Part shown: piece after piece, positions 56,626 through 61,309 of the stretch | How positions within the stretch are numbered: position 1 is the first letter of the stretch | Layout: every line of letters begins with the position of its first letter | Origin: Vibrio sp. AND4 | Lineage (GTDB): Bacteria > Pseudomonadota > Gammaproteobacteria > Enterobacterales > Vibrionaceae | Direction: 5' to 3' | DNA length: 61,309 nucleotides | Assembly (NCBI RefSeq): GCF_000171815.1 | Contig: NZ_ABGR01000016.1 | Coordinates: forward strand, 1 to 61,309 | Translations under genes and position numbers: made by a program | The notes under the pieces: generated by a model | Databases searched by the model: none | What the model was told of the DNA's origin: nothing | What the model saw: only the letters and a program-made list of their open reading frames with translations

Positions 56626-59517
56626 ATGAGTACTGTTTTTGAAGTCGATGACACTATCGCAAATTACTTTTCCTCCCAAGTTCCTGTTGTCGAAGGAAAG
56701 TATGATTTAACACCGGACCAAGTCCTTCTCGAGCAGGCTGAGCATGAATCTGAGGTTCGCTCGTACCCACGTCGTTTACCCATCGCAATCAAGCGAGCTT
56801 ACGGTTGCTTGGTTGAAGATACACGAGGACAAATCTTCCTAGACTGTCTTGCTGGTGCGGGCACATTAGCTCTTGGTTACAACCATCCAGAAATTAACCA
56901 AGCGCTAAAAGCACAGTTAGACTCTGGTTTGCCATACCAGACTCTAGATATCGCGACATCTGCCAAAACGCATTTTATTAAATCTGTTAAGGGCTTCCTT
57001 CCCCAAGAATTGAGTGACAACTGCGTGATTCAATTCTGTGGTCCTTCAGGTGCAGATGCCGTTGAAGCGGCCATCAAATTAGCGAAGCAAACCACAGGTC
57101 GTAATACTATGTTGGCTTTTCGTGGTGCCTACCATGGAATGACGAACGGCACCATGGGCATGATGGGGAACTTGGGCACCAAAGCTCGCCGGACGGGTTT
57201 GATGTCAGACGTACACTTCATGCCTTTCCCTTACAACTTACGGTGTCCGTTTGGTCTAGGCGGAGATGAAGGCGCGAAAGCGAGCATTCGTTACATCGAA
57301 CGTCTACTGAACGACGACGAAGCGGGTATCATGAAGCCAGCGGCAATCATTGTGGAACCAGTGCAAGGCGAGGGTGGCGTTATTCCTGCGCCTGCGTTCT
57401 GGCTGCGCGAGTTACGCCGGATCTGTGACGATCAAGATATCTTACTGATTTTTGATGAAATTCAATGTGGTGTTGGGAAATCCGGCTACAACTTTGCATT
57501 CGAAGAAGCTGGGATTGTGCCTGATATATTGTGTTTATCTAAAGCGATCGGCGGCGGCTTACCAATGTCACTATTGGTGATCAACAAACAGCACGACACG
57601 TGGAAGCCAGGTGAACACACTGGCACGTTTCGAGGTAATCAATTAGCGATGGTATCAGGTGCGAAAGCGCTAGAAATCATCCAGCGCGATAATCTTGTTA
57701 AGCACGCCAACAACGCAGGCCAGTATTTACGCCTTGGCCTTGAAAGTATGCAAAAGCGCGTTAACTGCATCGCAGACGTTCGCGGTAAAGGCTTAATGCT
57801 GGGCGTGGAAATTAAGAATCCAAACGGCGAACTCAATAAGTTCGGCGAGCCTTTGTCGGATGGCCAACTTACTCTTGATATTCAATATGCGGCACTTGAG
57901 CGTGGCTTGATGGTAGAGAAGGGGGGCCGTGACGGCTCTGTGATTCGTTTCCTCCCACCACTTATCATTTCTCTCGAGCAAATTGACTTTGCGCTTCGTG
58001 TTCTGGAAGACGCAATTATCGCAGCAGGCGGTAGTCATGTTGAAACATCGTCACAAGAAGAGTGGAAAAAGCACTTTATTCATACTGGTGAACTTGGCGG
58101 CGCTGAATTTGCATCGGTGATGAACCATACGACAGCGGCGATGAAGTCGGTATTCGAACACGTGCGTGCGCCGTATTCTGGACTGGATCCCAAGCGGTTG
58201 GAAGCCGCAATTTACGCCGTTGATTTAGACCATAAAAACGCACCGCTAAAAGCTGTGATCGATGAAGCAATAGAGCTTGTCGCGAAGAATGCAATCTTCA
58301 CTCAACACCCTGATTGTATCGCTCACCTACACACACCTCCTTTGATGCCAGCGGTAGCGGCAGAGGCCATTATTGCGTCGCTGAACCAATCAATGGATTC
58401 ATGGGATCAAGCCTCTTCTGCGACCTATGTAGAGCAAAAAATGATTAACTGGCTGTGTGACAAGTACGAGCTTGGAGAGAAGGCTGACGGCATCTTCACT
58501 AGTGGTGGAACTCAGAGTAATCAGATGGGCCTAATGTTGGCGCGTGACTGGATTGCGGACAAACTGACTGGCCACTCAATTCAAAACTTAGGCCTTCCTG
58601 AGTACGCAGCCAAATTACGTATTGTTTGTTCAGAAAAGTCACATTTTACGGTGCAAAAGTCAGCATCTTGGATGGGGCTCGGTGAGAAAGCCGTGATGAC
58701 CATCGATGTAAACGCTGACGGAACAATGGATGTTACTCAGTTAGATCAAGCTCTAATACAGGCGAAATCTGAAGGTCTGATCCCATTTGCTATTGTTGGC
58801 ACGGCGGGTACGACCGACCACGGTGCAATCGATGATCTTGATTTTATAGCTGATATGGCAGCGAGACACGAGATGTGGATGCATGTTGATGGCGCTTACG
58901 GTGGCGCAATGATTCTGAGTAGTCACAAATCACGCCTGAAAGGCATAGAGCGAGCACACTCTGTCAGTGTCGACTTCCACAAACTTTTCTATCAAACAAT
59001 TAGCTGTGGTGCACTGCTGATCAATGACAAATCGAACTTTAAGTTCTTGCTTCATCATGCTGATTATTTAAACCGAGAACACGATGAGTTACCAAACTTG
59101 GTCGACAAATCCATCGCGACGACGAAACGTTTTGATGCATTAAAAGTCTTTATGACAATGCAAAACGTCGGTCCTAGCGTACTTGGTGAAATGTACGATC
59201 ACTTATTAGTACTCACTCAGCAAGTTGCCGACATGGTGCGCGCTCATGAAAGGTTTGAACTTTTAGCAGAGCCTACGCTTTCTACGGTTTTATTTCGTGC
59301 AACTAACGGCCGCATGACAAGCGCATCAGCCGATTTAGATGAATTGAATAAAACACTGCGTCTTGAAGCCTTGACTCGTGGTATCGCAGTTCTCGGTGAA
59401 ACTATCGTTGATGGTAAAACCGCTCTTAAATTTACGATTTTAAACCCTTGTCTGACGACAGCGGACTTTGAATCTTTGCTCTTGAAAATAAACCTACTAG
59501 TGGTTGAGCTAGTCTAA
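56626..59517 (+). CDS. Fused L-2,4-diaminobutyrate aminotransferase / decarboxylase
   Basis: 963 residues in two PLP domains. About 1-465: class III aminotransferase (DABA:2-oxoglutarate aminotransferase) with GPSGADAVEAAIKLAKQ, FDEIQCGVGKSG and PLP Lys306 in CLSKAIGGG. About 490-963: group II decarboxylase (DABA decarboxylase) with TSGGTQSNQMGLMLARD, VDGAYGG and PLP Lys786 in VDFHKLFYQ. Together they turn aspartate semialdehyde into L-2,4-diaminobutyrate and then 1,3-diaminopropane, the precursor of norspermidine. This fusion is typical of Vibrio. It starts the norspermidine operon; carboxynorspermidine dehydrogenase follows 18 bases later. ATG 56626 has AAGGAC about 10 bases upstream. Confidence 0.93.
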   Translation: MSTVFEVDDTIANYFSSQVPVVEGKYDLTPDQVLLEQAEHESEVRSYPRRLPIAIKRAYGCLVEDTRGQIFLDCLAGAGTLALGYNHPEINQALKAQLDSGLPYQTLDIATSAKTHFIKSVKGFLPQELSDNCVIQFCGPSGADAVEAAIKLAKQTTGRNTMLAFRGAYHGMTNGTMGMMGNLGTKARRTGLMSDVHFMPFPYNLRCPFGLGGDEGAKASIRYIERLLNDDEAGIMKPAAIIVEPVQGEGGVIPAPAFWLRELRRICDDQDILLIFDEIQCGVGKSGYNFAFEEAGIVPDILCLSKAIGGGLPMSLLVINKQHDTWKPGEHTGTFRGNQLAMVSGAKALEIIQRDNLVKHANNAGQYLRLGLESMQKRVNCIADVRGKGLMLGVEIKNPNGELNKFGEPLSDGQLTLDIQYAALERGLMVEKGGRDGSVIRFLPPLIISLEQIDFALRVLEDAIIAAGGSHVETSSQEEWKKHFIHTGELGGAEFASVMNHTTAAMKSVFEHVRAPYSGLDPKRLEAAIYAVDLDHKNAPLKAVIDEAIELVAKNAIFTQHPDCIAHLHTPPLMPAVAAEAIIASLNQSMDSWDQASSATYVEQKMINWLCDKYELGEKADGIFTSGGTQSNQMGLMLARDWIADKLTGHSIQNLGLPEYAAKLRIVCSEKSHFTVQKSASWMGLGEKAVMTIDVNADGTMDVTQLDQALIQAKSEGLIPFAIVGTAGTTDHGAIDDLDFIADMAARHEMWMHVDGAYGGAMILSSHKSRLKGIERAHSVSVDFHKLFYQTISCGALLINDKSNFKFLLHHADYLNREHDELPNLVDKSIATTKRFDALKVFMTMQNVGPSVLGEMYDHLLVLTQQVADMVRAHERFELLAEPTLSTVLFRATNGRMTSASADLDELNKTLRLEALTRGIAVLGETIVDGKTALKFTILNPCLTTADFESLLLKINLLVVELV

Positions 59518-59535
59518 TAAAGGTAACGGAAAATT

Positions 59536-60789
59536 ATGGCAGTTTTACAGATTGGTGCAGGTGGCGTTGGCTGGGTTGTTGCGCACAAAGCGGCACAAAA
59601 CAATGATGTTCTGGGTGATATCACAATCGCATCTCGTACTATTGAGAAGTGTGAGAAGATTATTGAATCGATTCAGAAAAAAAACAACCTGAAGGATTCA
59701 GCGAAGAAACTGGAGGTGCGCTCAGTTAATGCTGATGACGTAGATGCTCTTGTTGCACTGATTGAGGAAGTCAAACCGGATCTCGTTATCAATGCGGGTC
59801 CTCCGTGGGTCAACATGTCCATTATGGAAGCGTGTTATCGAGCAAAAGTCTCTTACTTAGATACATCCGTGGCCGTTGATCTATGTTCTGAGGGGCAGCA
59901 AGTTCCACAAGCTTACGACTGGCAGTGGGGCTATCGTGAGAAGTTCGAACAGGCAGGTATTACCGGTATTCTCGGTGCTGGTTTTGATCCAGGCGTAGTA
60001 TCGGTATTTGCGGCGTACGCTGTGAAGCATCTGTTCGATGAAATCGATACGATTGACGTAATGGATGTCAATGCAGGCGATCATGGTAAAAAGTTCGCCA
60101 CTAACTTTGATCCAGAAACAAACATGCTCGAGATCCAAGGTGATTCGTTCTACTGGGAAAATGGCGAGTGGAAACAAGTACCTTGTCATTCTCGTATGTT
60201 GGAGTTCGATTTCCCAAATTGTGGTACACACAAAGTGTACTCAATGGCGCATGATGAAGTCCGCTCAATGAAAGAGTTCATTCCTGCAAAACGTATAGAG
60301 TTTTGGATGGGGTTTGGTGACCGTTACTTAAACTATTTCAATGTGATGCGTGATATTGGTTTGCTCAGCCCAGAGCCATTGACGCTACACGATGGTACGG
60401 TCGTGCAGCCTCTGCATGTACTAAAAGCGATGTTGCCGGATCCTACGTCTCTTGCTCCAGGTTACACAGGTTTAACCTGTATTGGTACTTGGGTTCAAGG
60501 TAAAAAAGACGGTAAAGAGCGTAGCGTATTCATCTACAACAATGCCGACCATGAAGTGGCATACGAGGACGTAGAACACCAAGCTATCTCTTACACTACG
60601 GGCGTGCCTGCGATCACCGCAGCGCTGCAATTCTTCCGAGGTGAGTGGGCTGATAAAGGGGTGTTTAATATGGAACAGCTAGACCCAGATATGTTCCTAG
60701 AAACGATGCCATCGATTGGCCTAGACTGGCATGTTCAGGAGCTGGAAGCAGGCAAAGGCTTGCCCTTGATTCACGAACTAAACAAATAA
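59536..60789 (+). CDS. Carboxynorspermidine dehydrogenase (synthase)
   Basis: 417 residues. N-terminal Rossmann motif LQIGAGGVGWVVAHKAAQN, then LVINAGPPWVNMSIMEAC, GFDPGVVSVFAAYAVKHLFDEIDTIDVMDVNAGDHGK and YTGLTCIGTWVQGKKDG. The fold is that of saccharopine dehydrogenase. It joins 1,3-diaminopropane (or putrescine) with aspartate semialdehyde reductively to carboxynorspermidine (or carboxyspermidine), using NADPH. Gene order DABA fusion, CANSDH, nspC is the one I recall from V. cholerae. Cytosolic, second gene of the operon. Confidence 0.94.
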   Translation: MAVLQIGAGGVGWVVAHKAAQNNDVLGDITIASRTIEKCEKIIESIQKKNNLKDSAKKLEVRSVNADDVDALVALIEEVKPDLVINAGPPWVNMSIMEACYRAKVSYLDTSVAVDLCSEGQQVPQAYDWQWGYREKFEQAGITGILGAGFDPGVVSVFAAYAVKHLFDEIDTIDVMDVNAGDHGKKFATNFDPETNMLEIQGDSFYWENGEWKQVPCHSRMLEFDFPNCGTHKVYSMAHDEVRSMKEFIPAKRIEFWMGFGDRYLNYFNVMRDIGLLSPEPLTLHDGTVVQPLHVLKAMLPDPTSLAPGYTGLTCIGTWVQGKKDGKERSVFIYNNADHEVAYEDVEHQAISYTTGVPAITAALQFFRGEWADKGVFNMEQLDPDMFLETMPSIGLDWHVQELEAGKGLPLIHELNK

Positions 60790-60824
60790 ACTTTAATATT
60801 AACTTAATATGTTTAGATGATCTG

Positions 60825-60856
60825 AGCAGTCATGGTGAAATTTCATGGCTGCTTTT
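60825..60856 (+). terminator. Terminator-like hairpin inside the norspermidine operon
   Basis: AGCAGTCATG (60825-60834) pairs with CATGGCTGCT (60844-60853, one T-G) across a 9-base loop and is followed by TTTATC. It lies 35 bases after the CANSDH stop and 91 bases before nspC, so part of the transcripts may end here. Confidence 0.6.
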
Positions 60857-60946
60857 ATCATATTTATGCTGACCACTTTCGCTCTAGAAGTTTCCTTTTG
60901 AACAGGGGAAAGTTCGAGAGGCAGAAAGTTTGATAAATGGCTAGTT

Positions 60947-61309
60947 ATGAGCAAAGAACAACTTAAAACTCCGTACTTCATGATTAATGAAGACAAGTTG
61001 ATCGAAAACCTAGAGAAAGCAAAGCAGTTAAAAGACATTTCTGGCGTGAAGCTGGTATTAGCTCTGAAATGCTTTTCAACATGGGGAGTATTTGACATCA
61101 TCAAGCCTTATTTAGATGGTTCGACCAGCTCTGGTCCGTTTGAAGTAAGGCTGGGCTATGAGACTTTTGGCGGTGAAACGCACGCATACAGTGTTGGTTA
61201 TAGTGAGGATGATGTGCTCGAAGTGGCGGATATTTGTGACAAATTGATTTTCAACTCACAGTCTCAGCTCGCAGCGTACCGCCATATTGTTGAGGGCAAA
61301 GCGTCTATT
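60947..61309 (+). CDS. nspC: Carboxynorspermidine decarboxylase, 5' part (runs off the window)
   Basis: 121 codons from ATG 60947 to the window edge, in frame to the last base. It starts [27 protein letters not shown], and has the fold-type III PLP lysine Lys41 in [11 protein letters not shown], then [25 protein letters not shown]. This is NspC, which decarboxylates carboxynorspermidine to norspermidine; in V. cholerae norspermidine controls biofilm formation through NspS/MbaA. No strong ribosome site precedes the ATG. A terminator-like hairpin lies between it and the dehydrogenase gene. Confidence 0.92.
   Translation, partial: MSKEQLKTPYFMINEDKLIENLEKAKQLKDISGVKLVLALKCFSTWGVFDIIKPYLDGSTSSGPFEVRLGYETFGGETHAYSVGYSEDDVLEVADICDKLIFNSQSQLAAYRHIVEGKASI

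Noticed and set aside
1..61309. CRISPR arrays, insertion sequences, integron attC sites, prophage genes
   Set aside because: No regularly spaced repeats, transposase, integrase or phage structural motifs were seen on either strand.

Overview
The window is chromosomal DNA of a Vibrio, most probably of the Harveyi clade (V. harveyi, V. campbellii, V. parahaemolyticus, V. alginolyticus and relatives). The main reasons are an intact luxM-luxN pair (HAI-1 acyl-homoserine-lactone synthase and receptor), a Vibrio-type fused diaminobutyrate aminotransferase/decarboxylase followed by the norspermidine genes, the T2SS pilotin AspS next to metR, and trpG separate from trpD. No prophage, insertion sequence, integron or CRISPR array is visible. 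Most of the window is ordinary core genome with a few accessory insertions.

Layout. 1-2.9 kb: the end of a MacB-like ABC exporter operon (two permeases, one ATPase). 3-5.4 kb: a DnaQ-like exonuclease and a secreted trypsin-like protease. 5.9-8.5 kb: a small DUF1971 cupin gene, then a two-gene methionine unit (DUF1852/MesX and a core MetE-like MesD) behind a perfect MetR-type box. 8.7-11.8 kb: a HlyD/DUF2955 efflux pair with a divergent LysR regulator. 12-20.7 kb: isochorismatase-like hydrolase, PLP deaminase family protein, a leucine-rich-repeat protein kinase, an OmpR-type two-component system, a Cache chemoreceptor and a TauD-like dioxygenase. 20.8-28.2 kb: an M4 metalloprotease, a secreted protein of unknown function, YgiQ and two small unknown genes. 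28.2-31.5 kb: metR, aspS, yciI, yciA, yciB. 32-35.8 kb: luxN and luxM. 36.2-43.4 kb: the trp operon (trpL-E-G-D-CF-B-A) with promoter, TrpR operator, leader peptide, attenuator and final terminator all readable. 43.4-49.2 kb: rnm, yciO, a small RTX-repeat protein, rluB, yciU, efpL (yeiP) and a nucleotidyltransferase-like gene. 49.2-55.1 kb: polB, then uvrY/varA-uvrC-pgsA. 55.4-56 kb: a Cys-Gly-Leu-Gly tRNA operon. 56.6 kb to the end: norspermidine synthesis (DABA aminotransferase/decarboxylase, carboxynorspermidine dehydrogenase, 5' part of nspC).

How the parts fit. Three regulatory themes recur. Methionine: MetR is encoded at 28-29 kb, two tandem met boxes lie upstream of it, and a MetR-type site sits before mesX-mesD; metE, which I recall as the neighbour of metR in V. 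cholerae, is not here. Secretion: two signal-peptide proteases (S1 and M4) are plausible type II secretion substrates, and the T2SS pilotin AspS is in the same window. Cell-density and global signalling: LuxM/LuxN and the GacA-type regulator VarA (UvrY) both feed Vibrio virulence and quorum circuits.

The items most worth a second look are the folate-independent MesD/MesX methionine synthase with its MetR box and the metE-less metR locus; a cysteine-containing mini-RTX protein inserted between yciO and rluB; a cytosolic LRR-kinase; a nucleotidyltransferase whose first catalytic Asp is Asn; a Gly/Gln/Arg-rich tail on YgiQ; and a terminator-like hairpin inside the norspermidine operon. Function calls rest on reading motifs and remembered family features; no database search was possible.
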